This document shows, in pieces, positions 46,001 through 55,115 of a stretch of DNA of 64,000 nucleotides. Every line of letters starts with the position of its first letter. Position 1 is the first letter of the stretch. The notes under the pieces are model-generated. The model was not told where the DNA came from. It did no database searches and saw only the letters and a list, made by a program, of their open reading frames with translations. Source of the stretch: Tribonema minus (taxonomy: Eukaryota > Sar > Xanthophyceae > Tribonematales > Tribonemataceae); contig JAFCMP010000168.1 in the NCBI GenBank assembly GCA_017506865.1, forward strand, positions 62,001 to 126,000, written 5' to 3'. The position numbers and the translations under genes were made by a program.

Positions 46001-49000
46001 TCCCCACGCCACCAGCCGGCAGCCGCTATTTGACGGTGCCAGCTGCGTTCGCAAAGTTCGTGCCTGTGCTCAGACTGTCTAATGCGAACACTGGGTGAAC
46101 TGCTTTGACACTGAAGTAAAGCGCACGCTGAGCAAACAGTTGTGACGCTCCACGGCGCGTAAGCAAGCGCACCTGCGCCGCCTGCACGAGCGCCACGTGC
46201 CCGTTGTGCAGCGGGTTGAACGACCCGGGAAACACGAGCGCCGGCGCCGGCACCGGCAGCTCCGGGAACATCATCTGCACGCCGCCGCCCGCCGCCGCCG
46301 CTGCCCCCCCTTCCGCTCTGCGCGCCTGCTCCCCGCTGCCTGCCGACCGTAACCGTGCCGCCGCTGCGTCCGCCGCCGACGGCTCCCCCCCGCCCCGCGC
46401 CGCCCCCTCCGCATCCGCCGCCGCCGCATCATCCGCCGCCGCCGCCGCTGCCGCCGCGTCCTCCGCCGTCGCCGCCGCCGCCGCGTCGACCTCGCCGTTG
46501 GCGCCGCCCGGCAGCACCAGCACCTGGCCGATGTGCCCCGCGAGGAGGCGGTCGAGGGCGTCCGGCGGCGCCGTGTGCCGCGCGGCGGGGACGGCCTCGG
46601 GCGGCTGCGGCGCGCTGCCGCTGCTGCTGGCGCCGCCGCCATCGAGCAGCAGCGCCGCGCGCAGGAAGGCCTCCGGCGGCTGCAGGCCAGCAGCCTACGC
46701 GGTGTTGGGGCAGCGCAGCAGCGTCAATGATTGTTGTTGTTGCTTGCTGCCATAAGCCCTTGCTAGGATTCAAACAGGGCAGACTTCGGCTGCCCCAGTG
46801 TAGGAGTGACATGAACCCTCAAGCAGCATGGAAACACCAACTGTCACCGGCTCCACAACGCCGTGCAACACCGCATGCATACAGTCACAAAAAATCCCAC
46901 AACACATAGACTAATTGCGTCAGCTTGTAGACATCAGTAACAGCATCAGTACCATGCGTACCTCCAACACGGCGCGCAGCACCAGGCGGCTCACGACGGC
47001 GTCCTCGCCCGCACGGTCGCGCCGTCCCTTGGCGAGCGTCAGCGAGTACAGCGTTGTGCCCGCCGCGCCACATGCTGCCACGTGGCACCTGCACGATACA
47101 TACATACATGGCGCGAGTCGGTCACGTGCGGCGTCGCAGCCACAAAGTCATGGTGTAGGTAGGCATGGTGATGGCGGTGTCTCTGATGCGCTGTGCATCT
47201 CTCGTCGTGCTGCTGAACAAATTCCGATCGATTGGTTTAGCTCACGCGCGGCGTCAGCTCCCCTCTTTGTCGTATGTGACTGCGACGCCTTGCTGCACGG
47301 GGGCCCCGCACGCGATGCATTGCAGGTCACGTGCGTCAGCGTTGAGGTTAGGGTTTAAGTAAAATTTTGACACGGGGCCAGGGTGCGCGGGTCCTGAGTG
47401 CCCGCGCAGGCACATCTGCGTCTCAGGCGCGGCGGCGCGGTACACAGAAGCCACAGGTGTGCCATGCGGGCACGTGCTCAGCACAGACCCTGTTAGGCAG
47501 CACCGTGTACAGGCGCAATTAGGCAAAAGAAAAGGCCATCAGGCGCTGCGCCGTCGAGATCAGCGTCGCGTGCCGCTGCACCTGAGCGCTGATGCCAGCT
47601 GCGTTGCGCTGCACGATCATTCGGTGGTCCGCAACGAGAGATCCAACGCGACAGCGCACGACGGCAGACCCCTCACGCAATGACGCCCGCTCTCTGCGAA
47701 ACCAGAACATCACCAGGCTGCGCCTGCTGCTGATGGTGGCGACAACCGGCACGGCCCCCGCAAAACACCCGCTCGCAGAAGCTCGCACCACTCCGGTGCT
47801 GACGGCGGCGGTGACCAGTACGGCAACCGCTCCCCCAGAAGCTCGCACCACAACCCTGCCAGCCACCAGAGAGGCGCGCACCGGGCCCCGCCGTGTGTCG
47901 GTGTGCTGGAGAGGTGCTGCTACTACTGCTGCTGTGAGCCAAATGCAAGCTTGTGAATGAAAGCTTCGCCGCGTGTGCGCAACCTCGCCCCCCCCCCCCC
48001 CCCCCCCGCCCCTCCCACCTGTGGTCGCCGCGCTTCGGCTGCGTGCTGGCGAGGGCCGCCGTCGCGCCCACGCCGAGCGCGCACGCTGCTCCCACGTAAG
48101 CTTGATCAATGACGACAACCCCAACAGCCACCAGACAGGCGTGTACCGGAACCCCCGCGCCGCGCACGCAACGCGCCCCCCCCCCGTCCCACCTGTGGTC
48201 GCCGCGCTTCGGCCGCGTGCTGGCGACGGCGGCTGTCGCGCCCACGCCGAGCGCGCACGCCGCCGCCGCGCGCGCGAGCCCGCGCTCCGCGACCGTCAGC
48301 TGCAGCGCGCGCTTGTACGCCTCGCGCGCCATCGCTATCGCCGCCTCCTCCGAGCACAGGCTCGTTGGCGCGGCGGCGGCGCCGCCCATCCACTGGCGCC
48401 CCGACAGCGGGGAGTAGGGGACGGTCGCCTCGAGCAGAGTCGCGCTGGGAGGGGGGGGGGGGGGGGGATGGGTACAAGGGGGTAAGGGGGGGGTGGCATT
48501 GCACGTTGGGGTGGGTTTGAAGGGGGCGATCGAGTGCTGAATGAGTGAGAGGGAGGTGGGGGTTATTGGGTGGATGACCAGCGCAGAAGGTCCCTCTGAT
48601 GCGTTGTGATGCTTGATGCCAGCGCGGACAGCTTCTAAGGTCGAACGCCAAAGAAAACTGGTGTCCATGTCGGATTGATGTGAGCTGAAAGAGAAGGACA
48701 AGCCAAAGAGTTCTGCATATTCATGCAGGCAGCATTCATGACTGGGCTGAGAGCTTTGTGCAGCCAGTTGTGTGCTGGGCTTCAGAACAGAGTCAGCCTG
48801 CGGCTAGGTGCACGACTTCTACAAGACGCCGTCTAACTTAAGCACAGCACTGCGCCGCCATCGCAGCAGATCCAGATCACAGACTCAGGCAGCATTTGCA
48901 GCGCATTTGCATGGACAGCGATAATTACTCGATTGCAATGAGCACACCGACGGAATGGCGTGTGCATAGATGCGTCAGCACTTTACTACGGTTGTAATGA

Positions 49001-49517
49001 GCACAACGAAGAAATGCGTGTGCACGGATGCGTCAGCAGTACACAAGACAAGGCACATCATTGAGCTGACGCTCTGGCTGCGCACCAACTTGGTGCTTAA
49101 TAGCACACTGCTGCACATGACAAGCTGAATCACAGCGTTGATTAATATAGCACAGTCACTCGATATGCCTTGCAGCTCAGCATGCCTATTCTGAACTTGA
49201 AGTATTGATTATTCCTAAATTCACGTTGTGAGGGTGGTTGTTCAGCAGCAAGCAGCAGCGACACGTCACCTGCATCCGATTAAAGCGCGCCAGTGAGTGT
49301 TTCGATCCGACTGTGACTATTATGTTTGAGAGTCTAACCTTGCTCCAGGCACCCCCAGCAGCCAGGCCACGGCTTGCCCCCCCGCGCCAGTAGTGGACAG
49401 GCACAGCTGTGGGGGATTTGGCATCGAATATAGCTCAGACAGCAGCGCATGCACATCTGGAGGCACCGCCGAGCCGCCGCCGCTGCTATGTTCCTGTGAT
49501 GTCGATGATCGCTGCAT
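43038..49517 (-). CDS. CinA-like plus cytidylyltransferase-like (nucleotidylyltransferase superfamily) protein
   Basis: Seven exons on the minus strand: 49517-49339, 48444-48193, 47088-46962, 46694-46173, 45708-45376, 44394-44083, 43169-43038. They sum to 1857 nt, 618 aa, no stops. The N-terminal part (LCLSTTGAGGQAVAWLLG, EATVPYSPLSG, ASTRPKRGDHR, LYSLTLAKGRR) matches the CinA-like half of plant proteins annotated as nucleotidylyl transferase superfamily (At2g01220 type). The C-terminal half has the nucleotide-binding HxGH motif in PGSFNPLHNGH, then FPGCVFVVGVDTVRRI, YLGCRIIVGGR, MFIGLE and the ISSTxxR-type LSSTELR. Substrate is unknown; it may act in NAD, CoA or nucleotide-repair metabolism (inference). 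Oddities are a long Ala/Gly/Asp-rich linker in exon 4 and a Gln-rich insert in exon 6. The ATG at 49517 is chosen; an in-frame ATG at 49631 would add a basic, targeting-like leader. Confidence 0.9.
44469..44592 (+). repeat. Dispersed ~120-bp repeat, copy 1
   Basis: About 80 percent identical by eye to 52252-52372 in the same orientation. Shared blocks include tgccttccacca, tggccacg.gtcaaacagtg and tcaaaag.tcgtagag. The minus strand of both reads ALFD.WP.AAAAAT...GGRH with many synonymous differences, which could be chance or a transposon coding fragment. Confidence 0.75.
48019..48094 (-). repeat. Exon-edge echo of exon 48444-48193
   Basis: Minus strand reads ACALGVGATAALASTQPKRG then DHR and a gtggga donor, copying the last ~75 nt of the true exon (GVGATAAVASTRPKRGDH). 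The copy lies 100 nt into the following intron and includes the splice site and poly-C flank. Confidence 0.85.
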
Positions 49518-50375
49518 GGCACCTCGCTTCCGAGGCGGCTGGGTACCGCAGCAGTGGAAGGCCCTGGCGGCGCCTTGAGAGTGCAGGTGGATGGCCACTG
49601 CTGCGTTGCAGAGGGCCCACCTCAGCAGCATCTATCTCACATGTGCTGCTTGCTTCTCAACCTCTGTTGCAGCAACTTCAACTTCTATCGTAGATCTAAA
49701 GATCCTGGAAAAGCAATTTGTAATGCTGCAGCGGTGGTTGGTGATGCTGTGCGCAAGCAGAGGACTCGTGTCGAGACTGGGTGGCGGCTTCACGGGGGCG
49801 CTGGCCTTCAGAACGATGAGCACTCGAGCAGGCATGGCTCATGCCTCATCGGTGTTCACCTCTGCGCACCAGGTGAGCGTTGGCAGTGCTGTGAGATCGG
49901 GTGGCAGATGCTGCGCAGCTTAATCAATGTAGTAAAGGTGGTTCGCAATCGAGTGCTGCAATGAGCACCAGTCACTACGTCTGAAAGCACCACAAATAGC
50001 GTTTTGACTCTCTGCTTCCGAGTTTCGGCTGCCTGACGCGGCGGGTCGGGATACCAGCAGCTGCTCGTCAACGTTCTTGATCAAAATGATTGAACGCCAT
50101 GGCGTAGAGTATAATATTTATTCGTGTTTTTGGGATCATGATCCCTCTTGTATAGCGCGCTTTCCACGAGACCGCCGGGGGACGCCGAATGGCATGTTTC
50201 CTTGACATCGCCACTGCCGGCATACGGCTGCGACAGCACTCTGGCGGACCAAGTGTGATTGACGTGACGTACACAAGGGTGAATCATACATTAAAATCTA
50301 TCACATTGGTGAAATCGGGTGCAAGTGTTAGTGTGCATCTTTGTTTTGGTCTAACGACGCTCCCACGAACTGCGT

Positions 50376-50383
50376 GTTGTAGC
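50376..50383. repeat. Left target-site duplication GTTGTAGC
   Basis: Direct repeat identical to 51212-51219, flanking the hAT-like element. Confidence 0.88.
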
Positions 50384-51211
50384 CAGTGTTGTTAATGACG
50401 TACGTACGGGGGAGTACGTACGTACAAGGTAACAGGGGAGTACGTAGGATTTTCAGAGTATTACCGTATTACCGGCTAACCCTAGCAGTAGGGCTAGCTA
50501 GGGTTAGCACCAACCCTAGCCCTAACCCTAACCCAACCCACTGCTTCTACCCCATAGTCCTACTTGTTCTGTCTTATGTCCTCTGATGCTGGTGCTGGGA
50601 CCGTTTATTGAGTGCAGACTAGTGTGCTACTAGTATGGTAGCACCTCATGCATTCGCCTTGGCAGCCCGCTGTCCCCTGTGTGTGTGTTGCCGTAAAACT
50701 GTGGTAGACCTGCTTGCTTTGCCTTGCCGGCAGCAGCTACACGTGCAGCCTGTCTTGCTCTCAGCAACAGCCTTGCGCTTCTTGGTGGCTGATGCCACTG
50801 CGTCGTCGACGCTTTTGCATCTTATCGTGCGAGAGCACGAGCACGATGTGCGCAAGACGAAGCCGTGAGCTGATGAGCACCATGATCACCAGATGTGCAG
50901 TCACAGAATTTGCGCTGCCACTTGGAGCCCTTATCGCTAGCTACACTCACAGCACACTGCCTTCCGGTCATAATAAACCGCGAGAGTTCAAATCCAGCGA
51001 AAAGCCATTTGCGGGGAGAACGTGCTTATTTGTCTAAACCCTAGTTGTGGAAGTTCAACCCTACCTAGTAACTTCAACATTATGCTGACCTACTTAGCAA
51101 CTTCAACATCATGCTAACCCTAGCCGGTAATACCGCACGGTAATAGGATTCCGGCTGTTACCGCCTACGCATGTACGTACATACCCAAAAGTGCCGGTAT
51201 TAACAACACTG
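50384..51211. mobile_element. Non-autonomous hAT-like transposon, 828 bp
   Basis: The ends are CAGTGTTGTTAAT and its exact inverse ATTAACAACACTG. Inverted similarity continues for about 110 nt (gtacgtac, ggtaacag and tattaccggcta blocks). The element is flanked by perfect 8-bp direct repeats GTTGTAGC at 50376-50383 and 51212-51219. Eight-bp target duplications and CAGnG ends are the hAT signature. The interior lacks a recognisable transposase; it carries degenerate CCCTAA/TTAGGG repeats (50478-50540) and a 29-bp tandem repeat (51060-51117). Confidence 0.88.
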
Positions 51212-51219
51212 GTTGTAGC
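51212..51219. repeat. Right target-site duplication GTTGTAGC
   Basis: Direct repeat identical to 50376-50383. Confidence 0.88.
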
Positions 51220-51585
51220 TTCTGCCATAAAGGATGATATCGTCATTGCGCGCGGTTGCCGATGCTACCACCTGCCATGGCACCATGAGCCTGGACAAAA
51301 TATCACTGTCGTCTTGCTTTTGTTGACAGTCACGGTACCACCGTTCTATCTAAGCAAGTCAACAGCACAATCAATAAACTTGAACATCTCCTCTAAGCAG
51401 AGCACCCCCCTGTGGCTGTGCTATCTCCTGCCGCAGTGTCAAAACAGTGTTCTACTGTGGTGCATGACCGCGATTTCCTGGATGTGGGCCCTTGCAGTGT
51501 GATAGCCACTGCTGCTCATGCACCGTCATCTGCCCCTGCTTCATATTTCCTGCTGAGCACTCCGGTAACGCCCTGACACTCATCA

Positions 51586-51606
51586 CCCCCCCCCCCCCCC
51601 CCCCAG
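51586..51606 (+). promoter_or_regulatory. C19-AG 3' splice site
   Basis: Nineteen C followed directly by ag before the exon beginning GCACCC. An extreme C-only polypyrimidine tract. Confidence 0.8.
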
Positions 51607-54600
51607 GCACCCCCCGAACCCATCGCGCAGGGGGCCGCGTGCTGCGAGGTGATCCCCGTGCCGGTGCTGCAGGACAACTACGCCTACCTGGTCATCGACA
51701 AGGCCACGCAGATGGTGAGTTGAGGCCTGTCAACATGCACTCATTCTTGGGTCGATGTGACCATGTATGCTACTTCAAGTGTATACTTCCAGAGTACATG
51801 GCATGCATCAAGGCAGCACCCCAGGCGCAATCTGCCAGGGTCTAGTCTCTGCCGGCTGCTCTTGCCTTCCGTCACGTCGAGCACGGCTCCGCAGACACAG
51901 CGCGTGCGGAAGCACTGGTGGCTCCAATTGTGACACAGCCCAGGCGAGGCTCCACGCCCCACATTACAGACGCTGAAGTCTCTCGCGGCATGCCTCCAAC
52001 CACAGCGCGCTCGCCATCGCACAGAGTCTGACCCCAAGACTATGACTCACACCCTAAGCACGACGTGCGCAGGCCCCCCCGTGGAGCCGCACAAGGCACT
52101 GGGCGCGGCCACGCAGCACGCAGTTAGCGCTTCGGGCTCCGCATCGACTCCTCTCATGGCAGGCATGACTCCGACTCTGACTCTCAGCGCGCGATGCGCC
52201 GTCCCCGCAGACGGCGTGCGTGGACGCTTCAGCCTCCGCATTTCAACCTCCCATGGAAAGATTCAAAAGATCGTAGAGTTCTAGGTAACAAGGTGTGGTT
52301 AGCCGCCAGTGCCTTCCACCAACGACCGCGGTCGCCGCTGCTGCAGCAATTGGCCACGAGTCAAACAGTGCCTCTCATAGGCAGGCGTGAGTCCAACTCT
52401 GACTCCCAGCGCGTGACGTCTCCCCCCCTCCCCGCCGACGGCGTGCGTGGACGCTTCAGACTCCTCTTATGACGTGACTCTGACTCTGATTCTCAGCGCG
52501 TGACTTGCCCCCCCCCCCTCCCCCCTGCAGACGGCGTGCGTGGACCCCGCGGAGCCGCGCAAGGTGCTCGCCGCGGCCGCAGCGCGCGGCGTCACGCTGT
52601 CCACGCTGCTGTGCACCCACAAGCACGCGGATCATGCGGGGGGAAACGCGGAGATGGCGCGCCGCGTGCCGGGGCTGAGCGTCGTGGGGTCGGCGCTGGA
52701 GGACGCGGTGCCCGCGGTGACGCGCGCGCTGCGCGACGGCGAGACCGTCGAGCTGGGGTGAGTGAGCGCGGCGCGCGCGCGCGCGGACGTCGCCCCGGCG
52801 ATTCACAACTGTCGTCGACGGACAGTGCATTTGCGCATGCTTTTGAAAGGATTGACGCCCGTGGTCTTTAGGCAGCAACGCTGCCGTGGGCAGCAAGTCA
52901 CCCTGACCCTGGGGTCTTGAGCCCTTTTCGGGGTTGGTAGACTGCCATTGCTGACCAGCCCCCTCCCCCCCCGCCCCCCCGCCCCACCCGCCCCTCGCGC
53001 GCGCGCTGCAGCGAGCTGGTCGCGAAGAGCGTGCACACGCTGACATTGGGGCCCACATAGTGCCCTTCTCGGGGCTAGAGCGTTACAAAGCGCCTATGCT
53101 GACCAGTCTCCCCCCCTCCCCCCCCGCCCCCCCCTGCGCCCCCCTCGTGCGCGCCGCAGCGAGCTGATCGTGAAGAGCGTGCACACGCCGTGCCACACGC
53201 GCGGGCACGCGGCGTTCCTGGTGACGCACCGCGACGGCGACACGCACGGCGCGCCCGTGCTCTTCAGCGGCGACACGCTGTTCGTCGGGGGCTGCGGGCG
53301 CTTCTTCGAGGGCGACGCGCAGGTGAGGACATGGCAGCAGCGGCGCGCATATGTATAATGAGATTCCATGATTCACAGCATACGATCGGAAGTGTGTAGT
53401 CTGTCGGCAGGGCAGGGATGGGCGCACGCGCTTGAGCCGTGCTACGGATACATGAGCGTCAAGTTTGTCGGCGGCTGCGGCGCTCCTTCGAGGGCGACAC
53501 TCAGGTGAGGATGAGGCAGCCCTCAACCGGCGGCGCGCGTGCACGCGCGCTTGAGCTGTGGTACGGACGAATCAGCGTGTTTGTGGGGGGATGGTGTGAC
53601 ACAGAGGGGGTGGCGGGTGACCGACACCAGGCAAGGCCACCGACGCTTTGGAAGAAATCAGCTTCGCATACTCGTTCGTTTCAAAATATGGAGAGCGGTA
53701 TGTATGGAGTTCGGTGCTCGGCGGGCAGCACCGCGCCGGCGTCCTGTCCAACGCGCAATCGCACTGCCCCGTGCTGAAGCGCTTTTCCTGCTGTACAGAG
53801 TGCAGCCGTAGAATTGACGGCCGCTGCCTCGCGTGGCTCATAGGACGTGCTCACGGTGCCAGATGCGTGCGCGGCGCCACGAGGGGCAGGACATGCGCGT
53901 ACAGGGGCGTTTCGAGCACATGCGCACGGCCATCACGACCGCCATGGCACAGGTGTACTCGCACGTGGATCTACAATCATCGCTCACAGTCTGGATCTGC
54001 AGATGTACTTACATGCAGCTGAAAATGCATCAACCACTGCTGAGGCCGTGCTCGCCGGGCCCCCCCCCCCCCCCCACCCTCCCCCCCTTCTCACCCCCCT
54101 ACGACATGCTCAAGTCTGGCGGCGCACGTGTAATGCGGCCACACTCGTATCTCTCAGTTGCGGTGTGCATCTACACACTCAGTCAGTCGCATGAACACCA
54201 AACATCAACTGCTGAGACAGCACTCCTCACCACCCCCCTTCCCCCCCCCCCTCCCCCCCCCCAGGACATGCTCAAGTCACTCGGCCCGGGCGGCTCGCTG
54301 TGGGACCTGCCCCTGGAGACGCGCGTGTACTGCGGCCACGAGTACACCGTGTCCAACCTGGAGTTCGCGGCGACGATCGAGCCCGACAACGCCGTGCTGC
54401 GCGCGAAGCTTGAGTGGGCCAAGGACATGGTGGCGGACGGGCAGCCCACCATACCGTCGACCATTGGCGAGGTCAGCGCGGCCCACTTGAAGGCGCTTGT
54501 GTTTTCAGTGCTGCTGCTTCTGTGTATAATAGCACCTGCGCTTGTAAATTGTTGGATGATGGTGTACGCTTTCTCGGAGGTATGAGCGTGGACGCAGTTG

Positions 54601-55115
54601 AATTCAAACTGAGAGAAGTGTGTTGTGGCCTTGAGGCTCGGTGGGTGGCTAATGCCATGGTCCAGTACCGTCTGCCACTGCCTATACCAAGCTCTTCTTC
54701 TCATAGCATCTGTCCGCTTTTCTCCTGCTAGCCTTTTCCTGAAAGAGGTGTGATTCGCATTGCCCGATTTGAGTAAAAGCATTGAGGTGTAAAGAAAAGA
54801 CCCTCGCCGGCGCAAGGACCGCAGCACTGCCTCAAACTGAGCGCCTCTTGGGACTAGTGTGTGTACCCTGCGCACTCTAACGCTGCTAGGCTGTCAACCT
54901 CCCGCTCAACCCCCCCGCCCCCCCCCCCCGTGCCCCCCCCTGTCCTCTGCCCAAAACAGGAGCTCGCCTACAACCCGTTCATGCGCACGAACGTGCCGGA
55001 GGTGATGGCCGCGGTCGGCGCGTCCACGCCCGTGGAGTGCATGGCGGCACTCCGCGCGCGCAAGGACGTCTTCCGCCCGCCGCCGTCCGACGCCAGCCGC
55101 TTTCCGCGCCTCTAG
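51607..55115 (+). CDS. GLO2: Glyoxalase II (hydroxyacylglutathione hydrolase), start exon not found
   Basis: Exons 51607-51714, 52531-52757, 53160-53322, 54265-54471 and 54960-55115 (TAG) join in frame to 286 residues. The enzyme hydrolyses S-lactoylglutathione to lactate and glutathione. Metallo-beta-lactamase fold signatures appear in order: [11 protein letters not shown], metal motif [48 protein letters not shown] and the glutathione-site region ELAYNPFMR. All expected metal ligands are present (HxHxDH, His, Asp, His). Exon 1 here opens after a C19-AG acceptor with APPEPIAQG, so an upstream exon must supply the ATG and perhaps an organelle-targeting leader; I could not identify it. The introns are full of partial duplicates of the exon edges (listed separately). 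Confidence 0.93.
52165..52460 (+). repeat. Two exon-edge echoes before glyoxalase II exon 52531
   Basis: acggcgtgcgtggac, the first 15 nt of the exon, recurs at 52211-52225 (with its own gcag) and 52438-52452. Each is preceded by the same flank (gactctgact...cagcgcg). The three units are tandem copies of the intron end plus exon start. Confidence 0.88.
52252..52372 (+). repeat. Dispersed ~120-bp repeat, copy 2
   Basis: Partner of 44469-44592. Lies between two of the echo units in the glyoxalase II intron. Confidence 0.75.
52918..53041 (+). repeat. Exon-edge echo before glyoxalase II exon 53160
   Basis: Contains gctgcag then cgagctggtcgcgaagagcg at 53012, matching the true exon start cgagctgatcgtgaagagcg. 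The upstream flank (gcccttttcgggg, gctgaccag, C-rich run) also matches 53058-53159. It is a duplicate of intron end plus about 30 nt of exon. Confidence 0.88.
53463..53597 (+). repeat. Exon-edge echoes after glyoxalase II exon 53160-53322
   Basis: 53463-53504 copies the last ~42 nt of the exon (gtcggcggctgcgg, ttcgagggcgaca) and keeps cag|gtgagg. A weaker second copy (gtttgtggggggatgg) lies at 53578-53597 with matching flanks. Confidence 0.85.
54020..54124 (+). repeat. Exon-edge echo before glyoxalase II exon 54265
   Basis: gacatgctcaagt at 54103 equals the first 13 nt of the exon. The upstream flank (gcatcaaccactgctgagg, C-rich run) matches the flank before the true exon (acatcaactgctgagacag, C-rich run). 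Confidence 0.85.

Larger units (their letters stand above)
43170..49338 (-). other. Introns of the nucleotidylyltransferase-like gene
   Basis: 43170-44082, 44395-45375, 45709-46172, 47089-48192 and 48445-49338 exceed 300 nt; 46695-46961 is short. 47089-48192 carries an exon-edge echo and related tandem repeats at 47720-47900. 44395-45375 carries one copy of a dispersed repeat. 48445-49338 starts with a C-rich acceptor tract and otherwise shows nothing recognised. Confidence 0.65.
49518..51606. other. Divergent intergenic region with a transposon insertion
   Basis: Separates the minus-strand nucleotidylyltransferase-like gene from plus-strand glyoxalase II. It should contain both promoters and the missing first exon of glyoxalase II. 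50384-51211 is a hAT-like element; the rest shows no recognised feature. Confidence 0.55.
51715..54959 (+). other. Introns of glyoxalase II: content survey
   Basis: 51715-52530, 52758-53159, 53323-54264 and 54472-54959. The first three hold exon-edge echoes; the first also holds a dispersed repeat. 54472-54959 has only a C-rich acceptor tract. Confidence 0.7.

Noticed and set aside
50930-51010. Possible tRNA (gagttcaaatcc looks like a T-loop)
   Set aside because: The flanking bases do not pair into a T-stem and no acceptor, D or anticodon arms can be drawn.
51191-51502. Candidate first exon of glyoxalase II
   Set aside because: The frame starts inside the hAT-like element, ends at a stop without a good donor and lacks a convincing targeting leader.
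52270-52300. rRNA 3'-end-like string taacaaggtgtgg
   Set aside because: The match to the small-subunit rRNA end is too short and the flanks do not match; the segment belongs to a dispersed repeat.
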